The translations under genes and the position numbers were made by a program. DNA of 64,000 nt, from positions 434,001-498,000 of the forward strand of contig NZ_JARULC010000002.1 in the NCBI RefSeq assembly GCF_029688625.1, given 5' to 3'. Below the pieces are notes generated by a model. It ran no database searches and was not told the origin of the DNA. It saw only the letters and a program-made list of their open reading frames with translations. This document shows, piece by piece, positions 26,147 through 35,522 of this stretch. The DNA comes from Qipengyuania marincola. Lineage in GTDB: Bacteria; Pseudomonadota; Alphaproteobacteria; Sphingomonadales; Sphingomonadaceae. Each line of letters opens with the position of its first letter. The first letter of the stretch is position 1.

Positions 26147-26175
26147 GGCGCGCGGGATCACTCGCGCGCCTTTTT
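26147..26175 (+). terminator. Intrinsic terminator after rpmB
   Basis: GGCGCGCG and CGCGCGCC form a perfect eight-base stem around an eight-base loop, followed by five T. It ends rpmB transcription. The right arm and T-run lie inside the last codons of the convergent gene at 26158-27156. Confidence 0.85.
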
Positions 26176-27156
26176 CCGTTGCGGGGTCGCTGCCTCGTCC
26201 CAGCGCAGCTTGAGCAGATAGCTGTGCTGGTAGCTCATGAGATTGTCGTCGGACACCAGCCAGAGGTGCGTCCCGTCGGCGTCCTGTGTGAGGGTGAGAC
26301 CTTCGTAATTGTCTTGCGGGAAATCGTCGCCGAGCTCGGTGACGAGCTCAAGCTCGACCACCTTTCCCTCGGCCAAATCGGCTGTGTCGAGTACCGCGAT
26401 TGCGGTCCGGAAGCGAAGTGGCAAACCGACCGAGAAGTCACGCAGAAGTACGACGACCCGGTCCGTGCCCAGCGGACTCATGTCTACTGGACTATAGTCA
26501 TACGGGACTTCTATCCTTAGTCGCGCCGGTCGCTTCGCCTTGAGCGGATCGTCATCGAATAGCAGCGCCCGATGGGAGTTCCTCGACCAACGCAGCCGGT
26601 CTTCCTCGATGACGAGAAACCGGCCGTCACCCATTCGCACCATGGCTTCGGGTCCGCTGTTTTCTCCCCAGTCTTGCATTTCGGGAATGCTCACGAAAGT
26701 CTGGGGCTGCAGGTCACGCCCGAACCGGCGGATTGCATTGCTGCCTTCGTATCCGCCCCAAATTATCCCGGCGACGGGATCATAGGCGAGGGACTCGAGA
26801 TCATAGGCGAGCTTGTCCGCATCGTCCTCGGCTCCGAACCGCGTGAAGCGGGGCGGCGTGCGCACCTCCCTGTCAGGGCGCTGGAAGACCAGCTTGTTGG
26901 CGCCATCCGTTCCAGCAAGGAGCCGTCCGCCGGGCAAGGCGAGCAGCGCCGAGAAGCCCCCGAAGTGCCTGCCCCTCCCGGTGATTTCCCACGCCCCCAC
27001 AAGCTCCAGCGGACCGGCTCGCGCCGAACCTGTCTGCACGGCCGTGATTGCCGCGGCGGGATCGCGCGGCGCTGGTGGCAATTCGGAGCGCACCCACAAG
27101 GATGGCGCGAGCGCGGCAGCAAGGGCGAGACCGAGAAGGAGACGCTTGCGGCGCAT
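26158..27156 (-). CDS. Phytase-like esterase domain protein
   Basis: This 332-residue protein has an N-terminal signal segment (LLLGLALAAALAPSLW). It then matches the bacterial 'esterase-like activity of phytase' domain: GRHFGGFSALLALPGGRLLAGTD, DLESLAYDP, ENSGPEAMVRMGDGRFL and DNYEGLTL. This is a six-bladed propeller fold. The enzymatic role is inferred from the family name only. The last codons overlap the rpmB terminator. Confidence 0.8.
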   Translation of the reverse strand: MRRKRLLLGLALAAALAPSLWVRSELPPAPRDPAAAITAVQTGSARAGPLELVGAWEITGRGRHFGGFSALLALPGGRLLAGTDGANKLVFQRPDREVRTPPRFTRFGAEDDADKLAYDLESLAYDPVAGIIWGGYEGSNAIRRFGRDLQPQTFVSIPEMQDWGENSGPEAMVRMGDGRFLVIEEDRLRWSRNSHRALLFDDDPLKAKRPARLRIEVPYDYSPVDMSPLGTDRVVVLLRDFSVGLPLRFRTAIAVLDTADLAEGKVVELELVTELGDDFPQDNYEGLTLTQDADGTHLWLVSDDNLMSYQHSYLLKLRWDEAATPQRKKARE

Positions 27157-27203
27157 GCTTTGCGGGTCAGGTCGGGCTGGAAAGGCTGCGCGTCACGCGC
27201 GGA

Positions 27204-28130
27204 TCACGGCATGGGCCCGAGAAACAGCAACGGGTCGAGGCGCGCGCCATTCCAGGTAATGCTCCAGTGCAGGTGCGGGCCGGTTGCGCGGCCCGATGCA
27301 CCGATGCGACCGAGCGGCTGGCCCTGCTTGACCGCCTGGCCTTCGCGCACGAACAGTTCGGCGGAGTGAAGGAAGGCGCTGTTGAGACCTTGCCCGTGAT
27401 CGATGATCACCAGCTGCCCTTCGAGGCTGAAATCGGGCTCTGCCAGCGTTACCACGCCATCAGCCGGGGCGACATAGGTGGTTCCCGCTCCGCCCGCGAT
27501 GTCGAGGCCCGAATGATAACTGCCCGGTTCGCCGCGATAGATGCGCTGCGAACCGAAGCGGCCCGAAATTCGCCCGGTGACAGGCCAGATGAAGTCCTGC
27601 CGCCAGCCCTCGGCGCCGGTGCGCTGCTGGCGCGCATCCGAGATTGCATCGAGTTCCGGGCGGCGGCGCTGCATGAAACTTTCGGAGGCGCGGCCGGCGC
27701 GGCGCGCGACATTCACGCGCTCGATATTCCAGTCGCGCGGTTTGACCGACAGCCGGTCGCGGACGACCCGCCCGTCAGCCAGCGTTGCCACCAGCGTCGC
27801 GGCACCGCCTGCGTCGCGGTCGAACCCGGCAAAGAAACGTCCACTGTCGTCGAGCGGGACCTTCGTGTCGCCGATCGTCAGCGCCACCGTGCCCGCAGGA
27901 GCGGTGCCGCGGATCCAACCGCCCTGCTCGATCTCGCCACCATAGCTGAAGGTCGCGGGCACTTCCTGTCGCGCGACCGGGACGGATAACGGCACCGCAT
28001 CGGACTCCATTGCCGAGGCAGGCGGCAGATCGACAGGCGCGGGCGCGCCCTGCGGCTCTGCCTGTTCGGCTGACGCGGGCACACAGGCTGCGGCAAGAAG
28101 GACGAGCGGCGCGACCCGGGCAAAACTCAC
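27204..28130 (-). CDS. M23 family metallopeptidase (LytM-type)
   Basis: This 308-residue exported protein has a signal peptide with a possible lipobox (LLAAACVPA). Its C-terminal M23 domain shows GRFGSQRIY, the zinc-binding HSGLDIAGG near residue 205 and GPHLHWSITW near residue 285. All metal ligands are present, so it may cut peptidoglycan cross-links. It starts at GTG overlapping the DUF2093 stop (GTGA). Confidence 0.9.
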   Translation of the reverse strand: MSFARVAPLVLLAAACVPASAEQAEPQGAPAPVDLPPASAMESDAVPLSVPVARQEVPATFSYGGEIEQGGWIRGTAPAGTVALTIGDTKVPLDDSGRFFAGFDRDAGGAATLVATLADGRVVRDRLSVKPRDWNIERVNVARRAGRASESFMQRRRPELDAISDARQQRTGAEGWRQDFIWPVTGRISGRFGSQRIYRGEPGSYHSGLDIAGGAGTTYVAPADGVVTLAEPDFSLEGQLVIIDHGQGLNSAFLHSAELFVREGQAVKQGQPLGRIGASGRATGPHLHWSITWNGARLDPLLFLGPMP

Positions 28131-28336
28131 GGCTTCAACCGCTCCGTCGCAAGTTGCGCAGTGGCATAAGGCTCCTGATGGTCGACCGACCAGTAGCGCA
28201 GTTCCTCCAGCGAAATCGGCACGCCGCTCATGGCGCAGGTCACGAACTGGCCCGCCCGTAGCACGCGAAAGCCGCTCGGCCCGTAATGGAGCTTCGCTTC
28301 GCCACTGGAGGGCGAGGAATTCTTGTTCATCAGCAT
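28127..28336 (-). CDS. DUF2093 family small protein
   Basis: This 69-residue protein matches DUF2093: KLHYGPSGFRVLRAGQFVTCA and SGVPISLEELRYWSVDHQEPY. The function is unknown. Short proteins of this family are common in alphaproteobacteria. It overlaps the M23 peptidase gene and follows xseA by 24 bases, so the three may share a transcript. The start is ATG at 28336 (or 28330), with AGGA upstream. Confidence 0.8.
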   Translation of the reverse strand: MLMNKNSSPSSGEAKLHYGPSGFRVLRAGQFVTCAMSGVPISLEELRYWSVDHQEPYATAQLATERLKP

Positions 28337-28360
28337 GCCCGATATCCTAGCAGGTCGCGC

Positions 28361-29758
28361 TCACCCGAACAAATCATCCTGCCGTGGCGATGTTCCCTTT
28401 TTCGGAGCCGCTCGTGCCGGCCTGGTCGCCCGCGCTGCGCCGGTTGCGACATCGAGATCGCCGTCGCGAAACTTGAGCGTAAGCGCCGCTTCCTTCGCCG
28501 CCGCCGCCTTGTCGGTAAGCGTCTGCCCGTCCGGCCCTGTCACCCGGACATAGCCGCGCTTCAGCACATTGTCCGGATCAAGCGAGACCATCAGCCGCGC
28601 CACCGCCGAGAGGCGCTGCTGCGCCTGCTCGACCCGGCTCTTCAGGAGCGGCGCGTTGAGCCGGGCGCGGTCCGATTGCAGGCGTTCGCGTCCGCGCGCC
28701 ACGCTGTCGACGAGCCCGCGCCGCAGTCGCTCGGCGAAATCGTCCAGCTTCTGCGCCTGCGGCTGCAGCAGCGTTTCGGGCGACGGCAGCCGCTCTGCGC
28801 GCGCTTCCAGCCGTTCGCGCCCCAGCTGCACCGGACGCAGGATCGCGCGCTCCTTGCGTGCGGCATAATCGGCCAGCGTCGCGGCGAGTTCGGCGCGCAC
28901 CGGCACGGCCATCTCCGCTGCTGCCGTCGGCGTCGGTGCGCGGCGGTCGGCGGCATAATCGGCCAGCGTGGTGTCGGTCTCGTGCCCGACCGCGCTGATC
29001 GTCGGTATCGGGCAATCGGCGATGGCGCGCACCACCACCTCCTCGTTGAAGCTCCAAAGATCCTCGATCGAACCGCCGCCGCGCGCGACGATCACGAGGT
29101 CTGGCCGGTCAGGATGGCCTGCGGGCATGGCCGAGAAGCCGCGCACCGCGCCCGCGACCTGCTCTGCCGCACCCTGCCCCTGCACCAGTACGGGCCACAC
29201 GATCACGCGGCTAGGAAAGCGGTCCGCCAGCCGGTGGAGGATGTCGCGGATCACTGCCCCGGTGGGCGAGGTGACGACGCCGATCGTGCGCGGCAAGAAG
29301 GGGAGCGGCTGCTTGCGCTCGGCCGCGAACAGCCCCTCTGCCTGCAATCGTGCCCGGGTTTTCTCCAGCAGCGCCAGCAGCGCGCCTTCACCGGCAAGCT
29401 CCATCCCCTCGATCACGATCTGGTACTTGCTGCGGCCCGGATAGGTAGTGAGCTTGCCGCTCGCGACCACTTCCAGCCCGTCCTCGAGCCGGAACGGCAG
29501 GCGATCGGCCTGCCCGCGCCACATCACCCCGTCGAGCACCGCCTTCTCGTCCTTGAGCGCGCAATACATGTGGCCGCTCGCCGCACGCTTCACGCCCGAC
29601 AGTTCGCCGCGCAGGCGCACGAAACCGAAGCGCTCCTCAACCGTGCGCTTCAGCGCGTTCGATATTTCGCTTACCGTCAACGGCTCGGCGTTGTCGCCCG
29701 GGCGGCCCTTCGCTACCAAACCGGCATCTTCTTCATCGGACGGGAACTCGCTTGCCAT
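28361..29758 (-). CDS. xseA: Exodeoxyribonuclease VII large subunit
   Basis: XseA with XseB degrades single-stranded DNA. The 465-residue protein has the N-terminal OB-fold domain ([19 protein letters not shown]...LRGELSG) and the catalytic region with [34 protein letters not shown] and [24 protein letters not shown] in separate blocks. The C-terminus is a long coiled coil. The start ATG at 29758 has AAGAGG eight bases upstream and shares a CATG with the divergent purD start. xseB is not in the window. Confidence 0.95.
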   Translation of the reverse strand: MASEFPSDEEDAGLVAKGRPGDNAEPLTVSEISNALKRTVEERFGFVRLRGELSGVKRAASGHMYCALKDEKAVLDGVMWRGQADRLPFRLEDGLEVVASGKLTTYPGRSKYQIVIEGMELAGEGALLALLEKTRARLQAEGLFAAERKQPLPFLPRTIGVVTSPTGAVIRDILHRLADRFPSRVIVWPVLVQGQGAAEQVAGAVRGFSAMPAGHPDRPDLVIVARGGGSIEDLWSFNEEVVVRAIADCPIPTISAVGHETDTTLADYAADRRAPTPTAAAEMAVPVRAELAATLADYAARKERAILRPVQLGRERLEARAERLPSPETLLQPQAQKLDDFAERLRRGLVDSVARGRERLQSDRARLNAPLLKSRVEQAQQRLSAVARLMVSLDPDNVLKRGYVRVTGPDGQTLTDKAAAAKEAALTLKFRDGDLDVATGAARATRPARAAPKKGTSPRQDDLFG

Positions 29759-31031
29759 GAATATCCTCTTGCTCGGCTCGGGCGGCCGCGAACATGCGCT
29801 GGCGTGGAAACTGGCGCAATCGCCGCTGTGCGACAAGCTGTGGGCGGCCCCCGGCAATCCGGGCATAGCGCAGGATGCGGAGTGCGTCGCGCTTGATGCC
29901 ACCGACCATGAGGCAGTGATTGCCTTCGCCAGGGAGAACGCCATTGGTCTCGTGGTGATCGGCCCCGAAGCCCCGCTGGTCGACGGGCTTGCCGACAGCC
30001 TGCGCGCGGCGGGCATCGACACCTTCGGCCCATCGCAACAGGCAGCGCAGCTCGAGGGCAGCAAGGGCTTCACCAAGGAGCTGTGCCAGCGTGCCGGCAT
30101 CCCGACCGCGCGCTACGAACGCTGCGCCTCGCTCGAAGCGGCATGGGGCGCGCTCAAGCGATTCAAGCCGCCGTTCGTGCTGAAGGCCGACGGACTCGCT
30201 GCGGGCAAGGGCGTGGTCATCGCCGAAACCTACGAAGAAGCGCAGGAGGCACTGGGCGACATGTTCGGCGGCCAGTTCGGCAGCGCGGGCAGCGAGGTGG
30301 TGATCGAGCAGTTCCTGACCGGCGAGGAGGCCAGCTTCTTCGCCCTGACCGATGGCCAGACCATCGTCCCGATCGGCACCGCGCAGGACCACAAGCGCGT
30401 GGGCGAGGGCGATACCGGCCCCAACACCGGCGGCATGGGCGCCTACTCGCCCGCCCCGGTGCTGACCCCGGCCCTGCAGGCCCAGGTGATGCGCGAGATC
30501 GTGGAGCCGACCGTCCGCACCATGGCGGCCGAGGGCATGCCCTACTCGGGCGTGCTCTATGCGGGGTTAATGCTGACCAGTCAGGGGCCGCAGCTGATCG
30601 AATACAATGCGCGTTTCGGCGACCCGGAGTGCCAGGTACTGATGATGCGGCTGGAGAGCGACCTCGTCGAACTGATGCTCGCCTGCGCGCGCGGGACGCT
30701 GGGCGAGCTGGCCGCGCCCGTGCTGTCGGACGATTTCGCGCTGACCGTGGTGATAGCGGCAGAGGGCTACCCCGGCACGCCGACGAAAGGCGGGACGATC
30801 GACTTGGGCGAGGCCGAGGCGGGCGGGGCGAAGGTCTTCCACGCGGGCACCAGCCTCGAAGGCGGGACCCTCATCAGCAGCGGCGGCCGCGTGCTGAACG
30901 TGACAGCCCGCGGCGCCACCGCGACCGAAGCGCAGCGGAGCGCCTACGAGGCGGTGGACGCCATCGACTTCGCGGACGGGTTCTGTCGGCGGGATATCGG
31001 CCAGCGGGAAGTGCGGCGAGAGCGAGGGTAG
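29757..31031 (+). CDS. purD: Phosphoribosylamine-glycine ligase
   Basis: PurD joins phosphoribosylamine and glycine in purine synthesis. The 424-residue length is normal. It begins [19 protein letters not shown], has the ATP-grasp [11 protein letters not shown] block, [11 protein letters not shown] and [13 protein letters not shown]. The start codon overlaps the divergent xseA start by two bases, so its promoter must lie in xseA coding sequence. Confidence 0.96.
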   Translation: MNILLLGSGGREHALAWKLAQSPLCDKLWAAPGNPGIAQDAECVALDATDHEAVIAFARENAIGLVVIGPEAPLVDGLADSLRAAGIDTFGPSQQAAQLEGSKGFTKELCQRAGIPTARYERCASLEAAWGALKRFKPPFVLKADGLAAGKGVVIAETYEEAQEALGDMFGGQFGSAGSEVVIEQFLTGEEASFFALTDGQTIVPIGTAQDHKRVGEGDTGPNTGGMGAYSPAPVLTPALQAQVMREIVEPTVRTMAAEGMPYSGVLYAGLMLTSQGPQLIEYNARFGDPECQVLMMRLESDLVELMLACARGTLGELAAPVLSDDFALTVVIAAEGYPGTPTKGGTIDLGEAEAGGAKVFHAGTSLEGGTLISSGGRVLNVTARGATATEAQRSAYEAVDAIDFADGFCRRDIGQREVRRERG

Positions 31032-31264
31032 CGTCCATTGGGAGACGATTCGGTTGCGCACGCGCGGCTATTGGCTAGCGACACGCGATGGAACCAGCGC
31101 CGGAACTGTGACAACGATTGAGGCCGGACGTCTCCTTACGCCAATCCGATGGGCCGTGATGTACGTCAAGAACTGCGCCGCGCGCACAACACAGCGCGCT
31201 CGCGGTTGCACCGCCTTCGACTTTCCCATTGATCGATTGCCGCTGTCAGGCGCATCATAGGACC

Positions 31265-31675
31265 ATGACAGCATCGTACATCCGACAAATCCTACTCGTC
31301 GCCGCAGGCTCGGCGTTTATGCTTGTCGCCTGCACGGGCGGCTCGGCGGACCGCCCGGTCGAATCCGCGTCGGCGCCGCTCGCCGCACCAGCTGGCGTCG
31401 GCGATGCGCAATCCGATCTCGCCTTCGTCCAGCAGGCTTGCGGCACCTGCCATGCGACCACGCCGCTGGCCATATCGCCCGATCCGCGCGCGCCGAACTT
31501 CGCCGAGGTCGCGAACAGTCCCGGCCTCACGGCCGACACGCTCGATATCTGGCTGCGCAACGCGCACAATTATCCGGCGCAGATGAACTTCACTCTCGAC
31601 GACGAGCAGATCGCCGCGATCGAGCGCCACATGCTGCGGCTGCGCGATCCCGACTACGAGCTGCCGGTTTCCTAA
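31265..31675 (+). CDS. c-type cytochrome lipoprotein
   Basis: This 136-residue protein has a lipoprotein signal (LLVAAGSAFMLVAC), a haem-binding CxxCH (QQACGTCHATTP) near residue 72 and a probable axial methionine in PAQMNFTLDD. That is the plan of a single-haem cytochrome c anchored to a membrane. The redox partner is unknown. The gene is isolated: 233 bases without a gene lie upstream, and the convergent adenosine kinase lies downstream. Confidence 0.78.
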   Translation: MTASYIRQILLVAAGSAFMLVACTGGSADRPVESASAPLAAPAGVGDAQSDLAFVQQACGTCHATTPLAISPDPRAPNFAEVANSPGLTADTLDIWLRNAHNYPAQMNFTLDDEQIAAIERHMLRLRDPDYELPVS

Positions 31676-31685
31676 TAGCCAGGCT

Positions 31686-32693
31686 TCACCCCAGCTTCCG
31701 GGCGACGAGCGCCTGCAGGTCCGCCTCGCTCCGCGCACCATAGTGGCTGATGATCTCGGCCGCGCAGATTGCGCCCATGCGCAGACAGGTCTGCAGCGAT
31801 TCGCCGCGCGCGTGGCCGGTGAGGAAGCCGGCGGCGAAGAGGTCGCCCGCGCCGGTGGTGTCGACCACCTTGTCGACCGGCTCGGCCTGCACCTCGGCCC
31901 GCTCGCCATTCGCCACGGCGATCGCACCCTTCGCGCTGCGTGTCGCGACGAGGACCGGGACCTTGTCCGCCACTGCGGAGACGCCGGCCTCGAAATCACC
32001 TTCGCCGGTGAGCGAGGCGAGTTCGTGCTCGTTGACGAACAGGATGTCGATCTGTCCTTCCTCGATCAGCGCGCGGAAATCGTCGCCGTGGCGGTCGATC
32101 ACGAAGCTTTCGCTGGCGGTGAAGGCGACCTTGCGGCCAGCCTTGCGGGCGACGTCGATCGCATGGCGCATGGCGCTGCGCGGTTCCTCCGGGTCCCACA
32201 GATAGCCCTCGAGGTAGAGGATCGCCGCACTGGCGATCAGCTCGTCGTCGAGCGCGGCAGGCGGCAGGAACTGGCTGGCGCCGAGGAAGGTGTTCATCGT
32301 CCGCTCGCCGTCCGGCGTCACGAAGATCAGGCAGCGCGCGGTCGACGGCTGGCCTTCGCGAGCGGGCGTCTCGAAATCGATGCCCACGGCGCGAATATCG
32401 TGACTGAACACATCGCCCAGCTGGTCCTGCGCCACCTGGCCCACGAAAGCGCATTGTGCGCCGAGCGCGCTCATGCCCGCCAGCGTATTGGCGGCCGAGC
32501 CGCCGGAGATTTCCTTGGCCGGGCCCATCGCATCGTAGAGTCGCCGCGCACCGTCCTCGTCCACCAGCGTCATCCCGCCCTTGTTGAGGCCGAGCTCGTC
32601 GATAAGCTCCTCTTCACACGGCGACATCACGTCGACGATGGCATTGCCGATGGCGACGACGTCGTAGCGCGTCTCGGGGCGGGGATCGGTCAT
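31686..32693 (-). CDS. Adenosine kinase (PfkB family)
   Basis: This 335-residue ribokinase-family enzyme has SGGSAANTLAGMSALG near residue 63 and the anion hole/catalytic motif DTTGAGDLFAAGFLTG near residue 285. The N-terminus (YDVVAIGNAIVDVMS) and insert pattern match bacterial adenosine kinases, which recycle adenosine to AMP. Another sugar substrate cannot be ruled out. Confidence 0.85.
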   Translation of the reverse strand: MTDPRPETRYDVVAIGNAIVDVMSPCEEELIDELGLNKGGMTLVDEDGARRLYDAMGPAKEISGGSAANTLAGMSALGAQCAFVGQVAQDQLGDVFSHDIRAVGIDFETPAREGQPSTARCLIFVTPDGERTMNTFLGASQFLPPAALDDELIASAAILYLEGYLWDPEEPRSAMRHAIDVARKAGRKVAFTASESFVIDRHGDDFRALIEEGQIDILFVNEHELASLTGEGDFEAGVSAVADKVPVLVATRSAKGAIAVANGERAEVQAEPVDKVVDTTGAGDLFAAGFLTGHARGESLQTCLRMGAICAAEIISHYGARSEADLQALVARKLG

Positions 32694-32821
32694 GGGTACT
32701 CCGGAATGTCCTGGGGAGATGGTGTCGGGATTCGGTATGTCGGGCGCGGTTAGCGTTTCATCGGGGCAAGGCCAAGCGCGACGTTGACTTGGGTGTCCGG
32801 CCCGCGCACATCCCGCGACCC

Positions 32822-33517
32822 ATGGTTTCGCTCCCCCGCGCCCTGTCTCTTGCCCTCGGCCAGCTTGGCGACCGGGCGATCCTGCGCGTGCTGGTTAAGA
32901 GCCTGGCAGTCACGCTAGCGATCTTCGTTGCCGCCGCCGTTGCACTGAACGCCGCGCTTCCCGCGCTGCTGTCGCGCTGGATCGATCTCAACGGCGATGT
33001 ATATATCGTCCTGACCGCCCTGTTCTTCATCATCGGTGCATGGCTGCTTTTCCGCATCGTGGCGCTGGCCGTGCTGCAATTCTTCGCCGACGACGTTGTC
33101 CATGCGGTGGAAGCGAAGCACTATCCCGACCATGCCGCGGGCGCCCGCACGGTGCCGTTTCCCGAGGAGCTGTCGAACAGCCTGCGCGCCACTGGCCGCG
33201 TGATCCTGTTCAACCTGCTTGCCGCGCCCGTCGCCATCGTCCTGCTATTCACCGCGATCGGCCCGGCGATCGTGTTCTGGTTCGTCAACGCGTTGCTTCT
33301 GGGGCGCGAATTGCAGGACATGGTCTGGCTGCGACATCGACAGGACCGCGGCGAAGTCCAGCCCATCGGCGGGCTCACCCGCTTTGCTTTGGGTGGCGTG
33401 GTCGCGGGCCTGCTCGCAATACCCTTCATCAACCTTCTGGCGCCCATCATCGGCGCGGCGAGTGCGACACATCTCGTCCACCGCAGCAAACGGAAACCCG
33501 CTCCCCATGCGCTCTAG
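32822..33517 (+). CDS. EI24 / CysZ-like membrane protein
   Basis: This 231-residue membrane protein has four to six hydrophobic segments. The family-specific regions LRATGRVILFNLLAAPVAIVL and GPAIVFWFVNALLLGRELQDMV (given here in part) fit the EI24/CysZ family. CysZ transports sulfate in enteric bacteria. Here no cysteine genes are adjacent, so the substrate is open. I chose the ATG at 32822 over an upstream TTG. It overlaps the following lipoprotein gene by 11 bases. Confidence 0.8.
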   Translation: MVSLPRALSLALGQLGDRAILRVLVKSLAVTLAIFVAAAVALNAALPALLSRWIDLNGDVYIVLTALFFIIGAWLLFRIVALAVLQFFADDVVHAVEAKHYPDHAAGARTVPFPEELSNSLRATGRVILFNLLAAPVAIVLLFTAIGPAIVFWFVNALLLGRELQDMVWLRHRQDRGEVQPIGGLTRFALGGVVAGLLAIPFINLLAPIIGAASATHLVHRSKRKPAPHAL

Positions 33518-33926
33518 CGTCCTTTTGATCCTGCCCCTGCTGGCCGCATGCGCGACAGTGCCCAGCGGGCCCGCGGCGCCCGCTCCACAGACGCGCACAA
33601 CGCCGTCGCCGCCGCCGCAACAGGTGCAGGCCGCACCATCGAGCAGCGGCTTCATCGCGCCACGCATCATGAACCTTCCCGGCCTTGAAGGCGTGATCGG
33701 AAAGAACGAAACGGCGCTTGCAAACATGTTCGGTCCGCCGCGCCTGAGCGTAAAGGAGGGCGACGCGCGCAAGCTGCAATTCGTCGGGCGCGCTTGCGTC
33801 CTCGATGTCTACCTCTACCCGCTGGAGCCGCGCGGGCAGCCGAGCGCAACCTATGTCGACGCGCGCCGCGCGAGCGATGGCCTGGACGTCGACCGTGCCG
33901 CCTGCGTACGGGCGCTGCGCCGCTAA
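33507..33926 (+). CDS. Hypothetical lipoprotein
   Basis: This 139-residue protein begins with a lipobox signal (LLILPLLAAC), followed by a Pro/Ala/Gln-rich spacer and a small domain with GLEGVIGKNETALANMFGPPRL and ACVLDVYLYPLE. The pattern of 'G-x-L-F-G-x-P' plus 'C-x-LD-x-YLY' recurs in small alphaproteobacterial lipoproteins of unknown function. It is coupled to the CysZ-like gene. Confidence 0.7.
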   Translation: MRSSVLLILPLLAACATVPSGPAAPAPQTRTTPSPPPQQVQAAPSSSGFIAPRIMNLPGLEGVIGKNETALANMFGPPRLSVKEGDARKLQFVGRACVLDVYLYPLEPRGQPSATYVDARRASDGLDVDRAACVRALRR

Positions 33927-33988
33927 CCCCGTCTTAAGCAAGTTGCGTTAGGCCATGCCCGACTGAAGATACGGGAAGTGGGCAAGCG

Positions 33989-34918
33989 ATGAGCGTGCAT
34001 TTCGGAGAATTGGCGAAGAAGTTCGGCGCTGGCGGTGCGGTTTCGAGCGAGGACGTGCTGACGCTGCGTCGCGAGGTCTGGCCCGACGGCCGCATTTCGC
34101 AAAGCGAGGCCGAGGCGATCTTCGCGCTCAACCGGCAACTCCAGTCGAGAAGCGACGAATGGGTCGATTTCTTTGTCGAGGCGCTCGGCGAATATGTGAT
34201 CAACCAGCGCGCCCCGGCAGGCTATGTCGACACCGAAAACGGCCAATGGCTGATGGACCAGATCGATGCCGACGGAAAGCTCGGCTCGATGGCAGAGCTC
34301 GAGCTGCTCGTACGCGTGTTCGAGCGCGCTCGCAACGTGCCCGCCGCGCTCAAGGATTATGCTCTGCGCCAGGTCGAAAAGGCCGTGGTCGAGGGCACCG
34401 GGCCGACGCGCGACGGCGGCCAGCTGGAGCAGGGCAATGTCAATGCGACGGAGGCCAAACTGCTGCGCCGGGCAATCTTCGCGCCTGCCAGCGAGCGCCC
34501 GGCAGCCGTCGGCCCGAGCGAGGCCGAGATGCTCTTTCGGCTGAAGGAGGCGACGCTCGGCGCTGACAATGCGCCGGAATGGCAGACGCTCTTCGTGCAG
34601 GGCATCGCGAATTATCTGCAGGGCTACAGCAATCCGAATGCGCAGATCAGCCGCGAGCGGGCCACCGAACTTCAGGCCTTCATGGCCGAACGATCGTCCG
34701 GCGTCGGCAGTTTCCTGGGCCGCATGGCGCAAACCGCGCCCAATGCCTTCGGTGTGGTGTTTGGCCGCAAGGAAGAGGGCCTGGGCCGCGAAGACCGCGT
34801 GGCCGAAGCCGCCGAAGTCACCAGCGGCGAGTCGGCGTGGCTCGCCGCGAAAATCGAGGCCGATGGCAAGGTCGACGAGTACGAGCAGGCGCTGCTCGAC
34901 TTCCTCGCCGAGGACTGA
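33989..34918 (+). CDS. Hypothetical protein with internal repeats
   Basis: This 309-residue soluble protein is unrecognised. It contains repeated helical units: WLMDQIDADGKLGSMAELELL and WLAAKIEADGKVDEYEQALL are clearly related, as are FVEALGEYVINQRAPAG and FVQGIANYLQGYSNPNA. The acidic DADGK/EADGK turns resemble those of TerB-like or EF-hand-like folds. No transmembrane segment is seen. It may be a duplicated TerB-like protein. Confidence 0.65.
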   Translation: MSVHFGELAKKFGAGGAVSSEDVLTLRREVWPDGRISQSEAEAIFALNRQLQSRSDEWVDFFVEALGEYVINQRAPAGYVDTENGQWLMDQIDADGKLGSMAELELLVRVFERARNVPAALKDYALRQVEKAVVEGTGPTRDGGQLEQGNVNATEAKLLRRAIFAPASERPAAVGPSEAEMLFRLKEATLGADNAPEWQTLFVQGIANYLQGYSNPNAQISRERATELQAFMAERSSGVGSFLGRMAQTAPNAFGVVFGRKEEGLGREDRVAEAAEVTSGESAWLAAKIEADGKVDEYEQALLDFLAED

Positions 34919-35155
34919 TCAGTCGAAGCTGAGCGAGGCTTCGGCTCCGCCTTGCTTGGGCAGCGGGCCCGTGGGCGGTATCGCCGGGACCGGAAGACCA
35001 GCTTCCGGTGGTTTCCTGCGCCTGTTCTGGCGTTTCCAATCCGCCATCGTAGCCTTGAGCGAAGAGCCGACCCGCACCTCCTTCCCGCGTTGACGAACGC
35101 CCTGCTCGATCAGCAGGCCCGCCGCCAGGAGGAGAAATTTCGGGAGTACGCTCAC
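34919..35155 (-). CDS. Possible small protein downstream of sufA
   Basis: A 78-codon frame starts at GTG seven bases after the sufA stop and ends immediately at the stop of the convergent gene. It encodes a short hydrophobic start (LPKFLLLAAGLLIEQG), a basic middle (MADWKRQNRRRK) and a Pro-rich tail. Its position at the end of the tightly packed suf operon favours translation. No homologue is recognised, and the start codon is uncertain. Confidence 0.4.
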   Translation of the reverse strand: MSVLPKFLLLAAGLLIEQGVRQRGKEVRVGSSLKATMADWKRQNRRRKPPEAGLPVPAIPPTGPLPKQGGAEASLSFD

Positions 35156-35162
35156 TCGTGTT

Positions 35163-35522
35163 TCATACCATGAAACTCTCGCCGCATCCACAAGCGCCCT
35201 TGGCATTAGGATTGTCGAACACGAAACCGGCGGTGAAGTCGTCCTCCACCCAGTCCATCGTGCTGCCGATCAAATAGAGCACGCTGGCGCTGTCGATGTA
35301 GAAGATGCCGCCGGGCGTTTCGATCTTCTCGTCGAACTTGGCCTCTTCGGTTACGTAATCGACCGAATAGGCGAGGCCCGAGCAGCCCCGCCGCGGCGTG
35401 GACAGCTTCACGCCGATGGCGTCGTCGGGCGCCTTCGCCATCAGGTCGGCAACGCGCTGCTCGGCACGCTCGGTCAGGATGACGGCGGCCTTGGGAGCGG
35501 GGCTGGTTTTCGTATCGGTCAT
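35163..35522 (-). CDS. sufA: Iron-sulfur cluster carrier, SufA/ErpA type
   Basis: This 119-residue A-type carrier accepts Fe-S clusters from the SufBCD scaffold and passes them to apoproteins. The three ligand cysteines are visible: PRRGCSGLAY near residue 46 and GACGCGESF near the C-terminus. The start overlaps the sufT stop by one base (TGATG). Confidence 0.93.
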   Translation of the reverse strand: MTDTKTSPAPKAAVILTERAEQRVADLMAKAPDDAIGVKLSTPRRGCSGLAYSVDYVTEEAKFDEKIETPGGIFYIDSASVLYLIGSTMDWVEDDFTAGFVFDNPNAKGACGCGESFMV

